Source: Abyssicoccus albus (GTDB taxonomy: Bacteria; Bacillota; Bacilli; Staphylococcales; Abyssicoccaceae). Taken from it: a DNA stretch of 64,000 bases. The notes beneath the pieces were generated by a model, which had not been told where the DNA came from, did not search any database, and saw nothing but the letters and a program-made list of their open reading frames with translations. The stretch spans positions 62,001 through 126,000 of the forward strand of contig NZ_RKRK01000004.1 in assembly GCF_003815035.1 (NCBI RefSeq), read 5' to 3'. The position numbers were made by a program, and so were the translations under genes. The stretch's first letter is position 1. Each line of letters starts with the position of its first letter. Positions 22,231 to 30,051 of the stretch are shown in pieces.

Positions 22231-22299
22231 TAAACATACAGATTTTAACTACTATCCAAAAGTTGAACTTTTAGAAGCCATTTAAAATCTGTATGTTTT
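22231..22299. repeat. 69-nt nested hairpin between opuCA and hmp
   Basis: A 17-bp outer stem (TAAACATACAGATTTTA / TAAAATCTGTATGTTTA, 22231-22247 and 22283-22299) encloses an inner AAAAGT-TGA-ACTTTT stem (22258-22272). It lies 43 nt past the hmp stop and about 150 nt upstream of opuCA. It may end the hmp transcript, but the nested shape is unusual for a simple terminator. The rest of the 263-nt gap is AT-rich and should carry the opu promoter. Confidence 0.6.
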
Positions 22300-22341
22300 A
22301 TCTAATATTTTATATTTCGATAACTTTGCTTTAATGTTAAA

Positions 22342-23502
22342 TTATAATTGTACAACACTCATCTTAGGTCCTAGTGGCTCGAAATGAATACGATTCATAT
22401 CGACATCAAGTTGTTGTAATAGATCTAACATTGTTTCCATAAATGATGGTGATCCGCACATATACACTTGAGTTGTATCGTTAACGTATTGTGCTAACTG
22501 TTCTTTCGATAAGTGACCGTCTACTTCAGAATAGACAATATTTTCATTGAAGTTTTCTATTTCACCTTTTAATGACTCCACTTTTTCTTTAAATGGATGT
22601 TGTGATGCATTATAGCACGATTGAACCCAGTTCACTTGACCTTTATATTCATCGTGAACAAGCTGTTCCAACATACTAATTATAGGAGTTACGCCAACAC
22701 CACCAGATAAGAACAGTACTTCTTCTAGAGCATCTATATCTTCTAGCACGAAGTCACCTGCTGGTGCAGATAACTCAATAGAATCACCAATATTTAATTG
22801 ATCATGCATATAATGACTCACAACACCAGTTGTTTCTCCTTGACCCTCTTTTTTGACAGCGAAATGTATCCCTTTAGTCGTATCAATTGAAGAAATTGAA
22901 TAATGGCGCTTAGCATCGTATTCTCCATCAATAGATGGAATATTTACTGTAATATATAATCCAGCTTGAACGTTTGGCATTTCTCCGTCAACTGGCTTTA
23001 CGATAAATTCTGTCACGTCTTCAGATTGCTTAATTTTATCGACCACTTTAAATGGTTTGAATGCTTCCCAATCTGCTGCTTCATACATATCTTTTTCTAC
23101 TTTGATGAATATATCTGCAATTACTCCGTAATATTCAGTCCACGCATCTATAATTTCAGGTGTTGCAGCTTCACCTAATACTTCTTTAATTGCTTTAATT
23201 AAATGTTTACCAACAATCGGATAATGTTCCGGCATGATTTGTAACGCTCTATGTTTATGAGCAATTTGAATAACGAAAGGCACAATGGCATCTAGATTAT
23301 CAATATGTTTAGCAGCTGCTAAGACCGTCGTCGCCAAAGCGTTCGGTTGACGCCCAACTTTTTGGTTTGTTTTATTAAAGAAATTCAATAGTTCCGGATG
23401 CTCTTCGAACATATTTTGATAGAAAACCGTCGTGATTGTTTCACCATGTTGCTCTAGTACAGGTACGGTTGCTTTGATGATATCTTTTTTCGATTCTTCC
23501 AT
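22342..23502 (-). CDS. hmp: Flavohemoglobin Hmp (nitric oxide dioxygenase)
   Basis: Oxidises NO to nitrate with O2 and NAD(P)H. The 386-residue protein has a globin domain (1-140) with the proximal His in QIAHKHRAL. A FAD domain carries KRHYSISS, and the NAD(P) domain has FLSGGVGVTPIISML and YMCGSPSFMETM. ATG at 23502 follows TAGGAGGATTATT. It is divergent from an NsrR-like repressor with two matching palindromic boxes between them, the standard NO-response pairing. Confidence 0.96.
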   Translation of the reverse strand: MEESKKDIIKATVPVLEQHGETITTVFYQNMFEEHPELLNFFNKTNQKVGRQPNALATTVLAAAKHIDNLDAIVPFVIQIAHKHRALQIMPEHYPIVGKHLIKAIKEVLGEAATPEIIDAWTEYYGVIADIFIKVEKDMYEAADWEAFKPFKVVDKIKQSEDVTEFIVKPVDGEMPNVQAGLYITVNIPSIDGEYDAKRHYSISSIDTTKGIHFAVKKEGQGETTGVVSHYMHDQLNIGDSIELSAPAGDFVLEDIDALEEVLFLSGGVGVTPIISMLEQLVHDEYKGQVNWVQSCYNASQHPFKEKVESLKGEIENFNENIVYSEVDGHLSKEQLAQYVNDTTQVYMCGSPSFMETMLDLLQQLDVDMNRIHFEPLGPKMSVVQL

Positions 23503-23523
23503 AATAAATAATCCTCCTAAATA

Positions 23524-23542
23524 ACATACATTTAATATACTT
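23524..23542 (-). promoter_or_regulatory. NsrR-type box 1 (hmp side)
   Basis: On the minus strand this reads AAGTATATTAAATGTATG, close to the Bacillus NsrR pattern ATRTATYTTAAATRTAT. It lies 22-40 nt upstream of the hmp start and is nearly the same as box 2 in inverted orientation. Confidence 0.65.
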
Positions 23543-23620
23543 CTTTACTAATTGTAGAATAATTAACTTATTCATTCAATGAATTTAATAAATTGTCATA
23601 AAAATGTACGCTTTCCTTTA

Positions 23621-23640
23621 AAGTATATTTAATATATAAT
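23621..23640 (+). promoter_or_regulatory. NsrR-type box 2 (nsrR side)
   Basis: AAGTATATTTAATATATA on the plus strand, three bases different from box 1 and oriented toward nsrR, about 105 nt upstream of its start. The pair suggests that one regulator controls both divergent genes. Confidence 0.6.
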
Positions 23641-23744
23641 TATTTTGAATTAAAGATATTTTTTAGAAGAATAATTATGAACATATTGACATCAATATAA
23701 GTGTGTAATATATTGAAAAGCTAATGAAAGGTTAGTGAATAGTG

Positions 23745-24149
23745 ATGAGATTAACTATGTATTCTGATTATGCATTAAGAACATTAATATTTTTAGCTCG
23801 TAATGAGCAAGACAATAAACAAATCACACAGATTTCTGATGTTGCTAAATTTTATAATATAAGTAAGAATCATTTGACAAAAATCGTTAATCATTTAGCT
23901 CGAACAGGATATATCGAAACGATTAGAGGTCGTGGTGGTGGTATCAAACTAAAAAAAGCACCAAGTGAAATAAACCTTGGTACCTTATTAAGAGAAACGG
24001 AAGAATCATTCAATTTAGTAGAATGTTTTGATCGTCAAAACAATACTTGTCCAATTATTGATCAATGTGGACTTCAATTGTTATTACATGAGGGACTACA
24101 TGCGTTCATGAAAGTGTTTGACCAAAAAACGTTAAAAGATATTATATAA
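23745..24149 (+). CDS. nsrR: Rrf2-family NO-sensing repressor, NsrR-like
   Basis: Iron-sulfur repressor of NO-response genes, 134 residues. It starts MRLTMYSDYALRTLIFLA, followed by a winged helix with ISKNHLTKIVNHLARTGYIETIRGRGGGIKL. Three C-terminal Cys in VECFDRQNNTCPIIDQC match the NsrR [Fe-S] cluster pattern. The ATG at 23745 aligns with known NsrR starts; a GTG one codon upstream (23742) is better spaced from AAAGG. Adjacent divergent hmp supports the assignment. Confidence 0.9.
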   Translation: MRLTMYSDYALRTLIFLARNEQDNKQITQISDVAKFYNISKNHLTKIVNHLARTGYIETIRGRGGGIKLKKAPSEINLGTLLRETEESFNLVECFDRQNNTCPIIDQCGLQLLLHEGLHAFMKVFDQKTLKDII

Positions 24150-24180
24150 TCATTTAATAATTTAACAAATTAATAAATGA
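24150..24180. terminator. Bidirectional terminator between nsrR and the 100-residue gene
   Basis: A 14-bp stem with one mismatch, TCATTTAATAATTT / AAATTAATAAATGA, and a 3-nt loop. It begins directly after the nsrR stop codon, between convergent genes. Confidence 0.6.
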
Positions 24181-24197
24181 TGCAATTAATCTATTTA

Positions 24198-24500
24198 TTA
24201 GTGAACGACATGTAAACAAACAATATTACCAACTCTACTTTGAACGTGAATCGTCCCTTTAATATAAATTTTTCTATCGTCTTTAGTATTAATTGTTAAT
24301 TGATTGAACGACTGTTGAGCATTCGCATAGTCGTTCAATTTCGTTAATATATCGATATTAACACACTCAATAAAGATAAACTCATTGCCATCTATTTTAT
24401 AGCTTCCATAACCTTTACTATACTCTCCTTGAGACTTCAATAACACTTTATCAATTACAATTGATTCATATAACCCATCGAAACTTTCATTCATATACAA
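24198..24500 (-). CDS. Hypothetical 100-residue protein
   Basis: I do not recognise this protein. It is soluble, without signal or membrane helix, and rich in beta-strand-type alternation (SYKIDGNEFIFIECVNIDIL, RKIYIKGTIHVQSRVGNIVCLHVVH). The TTG at 24500 is favoured as start because AAGGAG lies 7 nt upstream; the ATG at 24494 would be 13 nt away. It follows the thioesterase gene by 43 nt and is probably co-transcribed with it. Confidence 0.6.
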   Translation of the reverse strand: MYMNESFDGLYESIVIDKVLLKSQGEYSKGYGSYKIDGNEFIFIECVNIDILTKLNDYANAQQSFNQLTINTKDDRKIYIKGTIHVQSRVGNIVCLHVVH

Positions 24501-24543
24501 TTTAACACTCCTTAGATTTTAACCTTCTAGATATAACCTTCTA

Positions 24544-24918
24544 TCATTTATTACGAATTGCCATTGTACATCTTGAAACGCAAATGAGCTCATCTGCTTC
24601 ATCTGTAATTTCAACGCTCCACACATGACTTGATTTACCAATATGTAAAGACTTAGCAGTTGCATAAAGAATACCTTCACGCTTTGATTTAACATGATTG
24701 GCGTTAATTTCTATACCGAAAGCAATTTGATCATCGCAAATGACCTCCATCGCTGCCATACTACATGCGGTTTCAGCAAATGCAACACTCACACCACCAT
24801 GTAAATATCCAAACGGTTGCTTACATATATCAGTAATAGGCATTTCAAATTTAAATATTCCATTTGTTTGATCATGATTTATTTGTTTAATTTCAAATAA
24901 GTCTACAAAATTATTCAT
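24544..24918 (-). CDS. PaaI-type hotdog-fold acyl-CoA thioesterase
   Basis: A 124-residue single hotdog domain with the core QPFGYLHGGVSVAFAETACS, where the His-Gly-Gly and downstream Glu form the PaaI/YuxO active site. IEINANHVKS follows. It should hydrolyse an acyl- or aroyl-CoA. Candidate substrates include 1,4-dihydroxy-2-naphthoyl-CoA of menaquinone synthesis, but this cannot be decided here. ATG at 24918 follows AAAGGACAATTCAAGAT. Confidence 0.8.
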   Translation of the reverse strand: MNNFVDLFEIKQINHDQTNGIFKFEMPITDICKQPFGYLHGGVSVAFAETACSMAAMEVICDDQIAFGIEINANHVKSKREGILYATAKSLHIGKSSHVWSVEITDEADELICVSRCTMAIRNK

Positions 24919-25056
24919 ATCTTGAATTGTCCTTTCCCCATTAAATTAATTAATCGATATAGATGGTATAAAATAACGAAACATTGCTAGAAATTAGTGT
25001 ATCGAAAAAAATCATCAATAGATATTGAAGATTTTATATCATTTTAAAATATAATA

Positions 25057-25102
25057 CGAATAAGAAGAACTGCAATTTTGTTATCGCAGTTCTTCTTATT
25101 CG
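25057..25102 (-). terminator. Terminator of the antiporter gene
   Basis: A 17-bp perfect stem CGAATAAGAAGAACTGC / GCAGTTCTTCTTATTCG with a 12-nt loop, directly after the antiporter stop codon. No clear U tract follows on the minus strand, so efficiency is uncertain. Confidence 0.6.
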
Positions 25103-26458
25103 TTATGCAAAAATGACAGCACTCACCCATCCAAAGATAAATAAGGGAATTGCTAAATAAATAAAGGTTGGTATACAAGTATCATTAATATGGTCATGTT
25201 GACCATCCATATTCAAACCAGCTGTCGGACCAAGTGTTGAATCACTTGACGGTGACCCGGCATCTCCCAATGCTCCTGCTGTGCCAACAATAATTAATAA
25301 AGAAGTCAACGATAATTCAAGTTCCAAACCGAGTGGAATAAAAATAGAGCCGATAATAGGTATTGTTGCAAAAGATGAACCTATACCTAACGTAATGACT
25401 AAGCCAATGATTAGCATAACAAAGATCACTAAACTATCAGGGCTATTTTCTAACTTCCCAATTTCATTTACCGCTTCTTTAACTTTTCCACTTTCAGTGA
25501 GAACATGACTAAAACCATTCGCTGATAACATAATCATTGATATATAAGCCATCGTTTGCATTCCTTCAATAACTTTCGAATCAAGTAAGGACCATTGCTT
25601 AATATAAAATAAAAAATAACTTAAAATACCACATAAGGCTCCAAATATCATTGAGTCTGTATAAAGTTGCACAATTAACATACTTATAATCGCAATCAAT
25701 ATGACAACAATATCATACTTTTTAAATGGTTTACTTTTATTATTATTATTATTAAATTTATGATTTACCTTGTTTTGATTATACCCACCTTCAAAAGCTT
25801 TTCTATATTTTCTATCCTTATTATAAACAAATACTGAAATAACTAATCCAATCAACATTCCTAAAGCGGGATAAAGCATTGCATAGAAAATTTCATTAAA
25901 TGGAATAGTCACATCTTGATCGATAAACGCCCTTTGAATAGTTTTATGATAAATTTGACCAAAACCAAAAGGAAATAACATGTATGGAAATGTTAATCCA
26001 AAAGTTAAAATAACTGCGATGAGTTTACGATTCATTTGAAGCTCGTTAAATAAACTTAACATTGGTGGAATGACGATTGGTATAAAAGCAATGTGTATCG
26101 GTATTAAATTTTGACTCATCATAGATAGTGTTGTTAAAATCATAATCAAAATTATTTTGACAATAATTTTATGCTTCTTTGTACTACTAAGATTCAATTT
26201 TTCAATCACTTGCATGACAATATACTCTGTAACACCACTATAAGATATTAACGCCGCAAACCCACCGAGCAATGCATAACTTAATGCAATCTCAGCACCG
26301 TTCATAATACCGTGGCTATATGTTTCAATCATTGAAAGTATATCCATATGTGCTAAAAAACCTAATATGATACTCGCTAACGTTAGCACTAATACTATAT
26401 TCATTTTTCGTATGCTAAGAACTATGATTAATAGCATCACAAGCGTTACTTCAAACAT
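25103..26458 (-). CDS. Na+/H+ antiporter-family membrane protein (YuiF type)
   Basis: A 451-residue integral membrane protein with about 11 helices. Family marks are GGFAALISYSGV near residue 65, LIPIHIAFIPIVIPPML, and the C-terminal GDAGSPSSDSTLGPTAGLNMDGQHDH. The family is annotated as Na+/H+ antiporter-like, but some relatives carry organic acids or amino acids, so the substrate is open. I prefer ATG 26458 because AGG lies 9 nt upstream; another ATG at 26464 is in frame. Confidence 0.8.
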   Translation of the reverse strand: MFEVTLVMLLIIVLSIRKMNIVLVLTLASIILGFLAHMDILSMIETYSHGIMNGAEIALSYALLGGFAALISYSGVTEYIVMQVIEKLNLSSTKKHKIIVKIILIMILTTLSMMSQNLIPIHIAFIPIVIPPMLSLFNELQMNRKLIAVILTFGLTFPYMLFPFGFGQIYHKTIQRAFIDQDVTIPFNEIFYAMLYPALGMLIGLVISVFVYNKDRKYRKAFEGGYNQNKVNHKFNNNNNKSKPFKKYDIVVILIAIISMLIVQLYTDSMIFGALCGILSYFLFYIKQWSLLDSKVIEGMQTMAYISMIMLSANGFSHVLTESGKVKEAVNEIGKLENSPDSLVIFVMLIIGLVITLGIGSSFATIPIIGSIFIPLGLELELSLTSLLIIVGTAGALGDAGSPSSDSTLGPTAGLNMDGQHDHINDTCIPTFIYLAIPLFIFGWVSAVIFA

Positions 26459-26697
26459 ATTCATCTACCTACTTCATTGATATAATTATATTTACGAATC
26501 AATTAGATGTTATTAAATTCAATTTGATATCATTCAATTTAATACTTATTTTACTTTTATGAACGATATTCCATAGATTATATATCTTATATTATATTTT
26601 GTCTAAACTATTATGTTTATATTTAATAATATTGGGAATAACATTAAATATAAACTAAATATGAATATAAATTTTATTATTAAGGGAGAGATTTGAA

Positions 26698-27123
26698 ATG
26701 GCTAAAGAATTATTCTCAACAGAAATGATTAACACAGGTGGTCGTGAAGGTAAAGTTGTATCTCCATCAGGTAAAAGTGAATTTACAATTAAAAAACCAG
26801 GTGGTTCTGATTCTGAATCAGGGACAAATACAAACCCTGAACAATTATTCGCTGCTGGTTATGCTTCTTGTTTCAATGGTGCATTACAATTAATGCTTTC
26901 AAACGACAACGTTGAATTTAACGAATGTAAGACAAGCGCTAACGTTTCATTAAATGATTACGCTGAAGGTGATGATAAAGACTTACGCATCGCAGTAACA
27001 TTGAAGTCAGAGATTGATAGTTTAGACGAAGCGAAGACTAAAGAATATATGGAAAAAGCACACGCATTCTGCCCTTATTCTAAAGCAATTGATGGCAACG
27101 TAGACGTTGAGTTAACAGTTTAA
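26698..27123 (+). CDS. ohr: Organic hydroperoxide resistance protein Ohr
   Basis: A thiol peroxidase of the OsmC/Ohr family, 141 residues, reducing organic and fatty-acid hydroperoxides with lipoyl-linked electrons. Both active-site cysteines are present, in GYASCFNGAL and HAFCPYSKA. The N-terminal GGREGKVVSPSGK is typical. ATG at 26698 follows AAGGGAGAGATTTGAA. No OhrR gene is adjacent. The 233-nt upstream gap is very AT-rich, and I could not define an operator. Confidence 0.94.
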   Translation: MAKELFSTEMINTGGREGKVVSPSGKSEFTIKKPGGSDSESGTNTNPEQLFAAGYASCFNGALQLMLSNDNVEFNECKTSANVSLNDYAEGDDKDLRIAVTLKSEIDSLDEAKTKEYMEKAHAFCPYSKAIDGNVDVELTV

Positions 27124-27183
27124 TTAAATTATTGAGTTGCACTTTTAATTATGATAATAATCTGTATAATTGAAGTGTGTATA

Positions 27184-27215
27184 GAAGAAGTCCTCTTATT
27201 TTAGAGGGCTTCTTC
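27184..27215 (+). terminator. Terminator of ohr
   Basis: GAAGAAGtCCTCT / AGAGGgCTTCTTC stem (13 bp with one wobble pair) about 60 nt after the ohr stop codon. Confidence 0.65.
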
Positions 27216-27239
27216 ACTTTATGAATAAGGAGGTTTATT

Positions 27240-28085
27240 ATGAAGTTCACTCAAGATACTCTATTTAATATCTCATCTGTCATCATTGGTTCATTCATAT
27301 TTGCCATTGGTGTAAATACATTTATGATCGCTGGCGAGCTTGGAGAAGGTGGTGTCACAGGTATTTCTCTTATATTACTTTATGCATTCGGTATTTCACC
27401 TGCGATTTCATCATTTCTTATTAACTTAGTATTGCTTTTTGTCGGATATAAATATTTAAGTAAGCGCTCTATGAATTATACAATTCTAGCCATTATAATG
27501 ATTTCTTTATTCCTTCATTTCACTGAGTCATGGCAAATTGAAACTGATCAACTATTAATTAATACGGTGTTCGGTGGTTTATTTGTTGGAATTGGTATAG
27601 GACTTATTGTTAGAATCGGTGCAACAACTGCTGGGACAACGATCTTAGCTAGATTAATAAACAAACATTTCGAAATCAGTATTCCTATTGCACTTCTTAT
27701 TTTTGATTTAATGATCGTTGCGGTTTCAGTAACCGTCATACCATTAGAAAATGTTTTACTCACCGTGATTGCATTATATGTTGCAACTAAAACAATGGAT
27801 TTCATCATCGAAGGGATGAATCCGAAAAAAGCAGTAACAATTATATCAGATCGTCCTGACTTCATCGCAAGACAAGTTACACAATATATAGGGCGCGGTG
27901 TGACGATCATGAATGGTCGCGGATACTACACTCAAGAAGATAAAGATATTCTATATGTCGTTATTACTAAGAACCAATTAACACGTGTTAAAAGACTGAT
28001 CGCTGAATACGATGAAAATGCTTTCGTTGTCGTACATGATGTAAATGATGTACTTGGAAATTATTTTTATAAACAGATGATGTAG
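27240..28085 (+). CDS. YitT family membrane protein with DUF2179 domain
   Basis: A 281-residue protein with five or six N-terminal membrane helices. The conserved GELGEGGVTGISLILLYAFGI and GGLFVGIGIGLIVRIGATTAGTTILARLI are followed by a C-terminal DUF2179 domain (about 205-275: AVTIISDRPDFIARQV, GRGVTIMNGRGYYT, KDILYVVITKNQLTRVKRLI). Role unknown. RBS AAGGAGG is 7 nt from the ATG at 27240. Confidence 0.88.
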   Translation: MKFTQDTLFNISSVIIGSFIFAIGVNTFMIAGELGEGGVTGISLILLYAFGISPAISSFLINLVLLFVGYKYLSKRSMNYTILAIIMISLFLHFTESWQIETDQLLINTVFGGLFVGIGIGLIVRIGATTAGTTILARLINKHFEISIPIALLIFDLMIVAVSVTVIPLENVLLTVIALYVATKTMDFIIEGMNPKKAVTIISDRPDFIARQVTQYIGRGVTIMNGRGYYTQEDKDILYVVITKNQLTRVKRLIAEYDENAFVVVHDVNDVLGNYFYKQMM

Positions 28086-28114
28086 CAACATAACTTAATA
28101 CTAACAATTAAAAC

Positions 28115-28158
28115 ACTGAAGACAAATCATTTTTAAAGATGAAGTCTTCAGTTTTTTT
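28115..28158 (+). terminator. Terminator of the yitT-like gene
   Basis: A 9-bp stem ACTGAAGAC / GTCTTCAGT followed by TTTTTTTAT, 30 nt after the stop codon. Confidence 0.85.
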
Positions 28159-28185
28159 ATCGTATTTTAAAAAGTCAATTTCCAA

Positions 28186-28248
28186 TTGATTGTATTTGAT
28201 TGTTTTATATCGTTTTTGATTGACTTATTTTTGATAGCGCTTTATAAT
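28186..28248 (+). promoter_or_regulatory. fru operon promoter with iterated TTGATTG operator motifs
   Basis: -35 TTGACT (28220-28225), a 17-nt spacer and -10 TATAAT (28243-28248). TTGATTG occurs at 28186, 28196 and 28216 and a variant TTGATAG at 28231. The first three lie at 10-bp multiples on one DNA face, as expected for a DeoR-type repressor. TGATAGCGCTTTAT before the -10 is only a weak CcpA cre match. Confidence 0.7.
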
Positions 28249-28273
28249 GAACTTAAATCAAGGGGATGATATA

Positions 28274-29017
28274 GTGCTAACAGTCAATCGACATGAAAAA
28301 ATACTAAATTATGTAAACGATTATAATTCCGCAACACTTCAACAACTATGCGATTTAACAGGTGCAAGTGAATCAACAATTCGAAGAGACTTATCGACAT
28401 TAGAATCATTAAATAAGCTCAAACGTGTGCACGGTGGTGCTCAAAAGATAACACGGCAAATTATTGATCAAGATATGACGATTAAGCAACAACTTTTTCA
28501 TGATGAGAAAGTTGCAATCGCCAAAGCTGCAAGCAAATTGATTACAGAGGAAAGTTTATTATTTATTGATGCTGGTTCATCAACTTATGAGTTAATTGCT
28601 TTTTTACCTAAACATATTCATGTTGTAACGAATGGATTAAATCATGCCCATGCATTGTTACAACAAGGCATTAACACGACTCTAGTTGGAGGTCAAATTA
28701 AGATGAATACACAAGCGATTATCGGCTATCAAGCGATTAAAATGTTAGAACAACTTAATTTTGACATCGCTTTTATCGGTGCGAATGGTATTGACCTGAA
28801 AGCAGGCTTTACAACACCCGATAGTTTAGAATCCAACATGAAACAAGTTGCCATTAGTCAATCAAAACAAAGCTTTATTCTTGCCGATGAAAGTAAATTT
28901 AATGAAATTGCTTTTCATCGTTTTGCACAACTCGATGAATGTGAAATTATTACGAATAAAGATAATCCATATATCAAGCAATACTCAAATATGTCATCCA
29001 TTCACCTATCAAAATAA
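28274..29017 (+). CDS. fruR: DeoR-family repressor of the fructose operon
   Basis: A 247-residue DeoR/GlpR-type repressor that should release DNA when it binds fructose-1-phosphate. The N-terminal winged helix has LCDLTGASESTIRRDLSTLES, followed by KRVHGGA. The sugar-phosphate domain carries FIDAGSSTYELI, VTNGLNHAHALL and DIAFIGANGIDLKAGFTTPD. The start is GTG at 28274, 8 nt after AAGGGG and matching the usual MLTxxRHxxIL beginning. It is first in fruR-fruK-fruA. Confidence 0.92.
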   Translation: MLTVNRHEKILNYVNDYNSATLQQLCDLTGASESTIRRDLSTLESLNKLKRVHGGAQKITRQIIDQDMTIKQQLFHDEKVAIAKAASKLITEESLLFIDAGSSTYELIAFLPKHIHVVTNGLNHAHALLQQGINTTLVGGQIKMNTQAIIGYQAIKMLEQLNFDIAFIGANGIDLKAGFTTPDSLESNMKQVAISQSKQSFILADESKFNEIAFHRFAQLDECEIITNKDNPYIKQYSNMSSIHLSK

Positions 29018-29040
29018 TCATTACAATTAGGAGGTCAACT

Positions 29041-29955
29041 ATGATCTATACAATCACTTTAAACCCATCTATCGATTATGTCATGTTCACTCAACAGATG
29101 ACGGTTGGCGAACTAAATCGAACAACTCGAACAGAAAAATATGCTGGTGGCAAAGGGATTAACGTATCAAGATTGTTAAAAACGCTTGAAATAGATTCAA
29201 CAGCCACTGGATATATCGGCGGCTTTACAGGTCGATTCATTCTTGATGAATTAGAGAAATATGACATCAAGTCACAATTTATAACACTCGACCGTGACAC
29301 ACGCATCAATGTCAAAATTAAATCTGAAAATGAGACCGAAATTAACGCTAGTGGCCCTATCGTCAATGAATCACAGTGCAAACAATTACTTGATCAAATT
29401 AACATACTAACACCTAATGATTTAGTCGTAGTATCAGGTAGTAGCGCTAAAGGTCACGGCAAAACACTTTACAAAGAAATTGCCAAACTTTGTAATGAAA
29501 AACAAATACCATTTATCATCGATGCCGAAAAAGAATTAGCAACCCAGACTTTCGAATATAAACCGCTACTCTATAAACCTAACATCCATGAACTTGAGGC
29601 AATGTTTGACACTACATTTACATCTGATGAAGATATTATTTCACATGCCCGCAAAATTATTGATCAAGGTGTTCAAACAGTTATCGTATCAATGGGTGAA
29701 GACGGTGCTCTATTAATTACCGATAATGAAGTATACAAAGCATTGACCCCAACAGGTGAAGTCATCAATACCGTCGGTGCTGGTGATTCGACTGTCGCTG
29801 GATTCATTTATGCCCGTGAGCACCAATATAATCACTTAAAGACATTGAAATACGCTGTCGCGAGTGGGAGTGCAACAGCGTTCAGTAGTGACCTTGCGCA
29901 AAAAGATGAAGTATTAAAATTGATTAATGAAATTAAAGTTCAAAAGTTATCATAG
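29041..29955 (+). CDS. fruK: 1-phosphofructokinase FruK
   Basis: Phosphorylates fructose-1-phosphate to fructose-1,6-bisphosphate. The 304-residue PfkB-family protein has MIYTITLNPSIDYVM, KYAGGKGINVSRLL, and the catalytic signature NTVGAGDSTVAGF with the Asp base. ATG follows AGGAGGTCAACT, 23 nt after fruR. Its product is the substrate of the class I aldolase encoded at 43 kb. Confidence 0.96.
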   Translation: MIYTITLNPSIDYVMFTQQMTVGELNRTTRTEKYAGGKGINVSRLLKTLEIDSTATGYIGGFTGRFILDELEKYDIKSQFITLDRDTRINVKIKSENETEINASGPIVNESQCKQLLDQINILTPNDLVVVSGSSAKGHGKTLYKEIAKLCNEKQIPFIIDAEKELATQTFEYKPLLYKPNIHELEAMFDTTFTSDEDIISHARKIIDQGVQTVIVSMGEDGALLITDNEVYKALTPTGEVINTVGAGDSTVAGFIYAREHQYNHLKTLKYAVASGSATAFSSDLAQKDEVLKLINEIKVQKLS

Positions 29956-30051
29956 GTAAATCATCGATAGATATAGATATAGATATATGATCGATAAATA
30001 AAGTATATAAACTAATTAAAAAAGAAAAATAAAAAATAAAGGGTGAAAAAA

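Noticed and set aside
28231-28248. CcpA cre site at the fru promoter
   Set aside because: TGATAGCGCTTTAT has three mismatches to the cre consensus; kept only as a weak remark.
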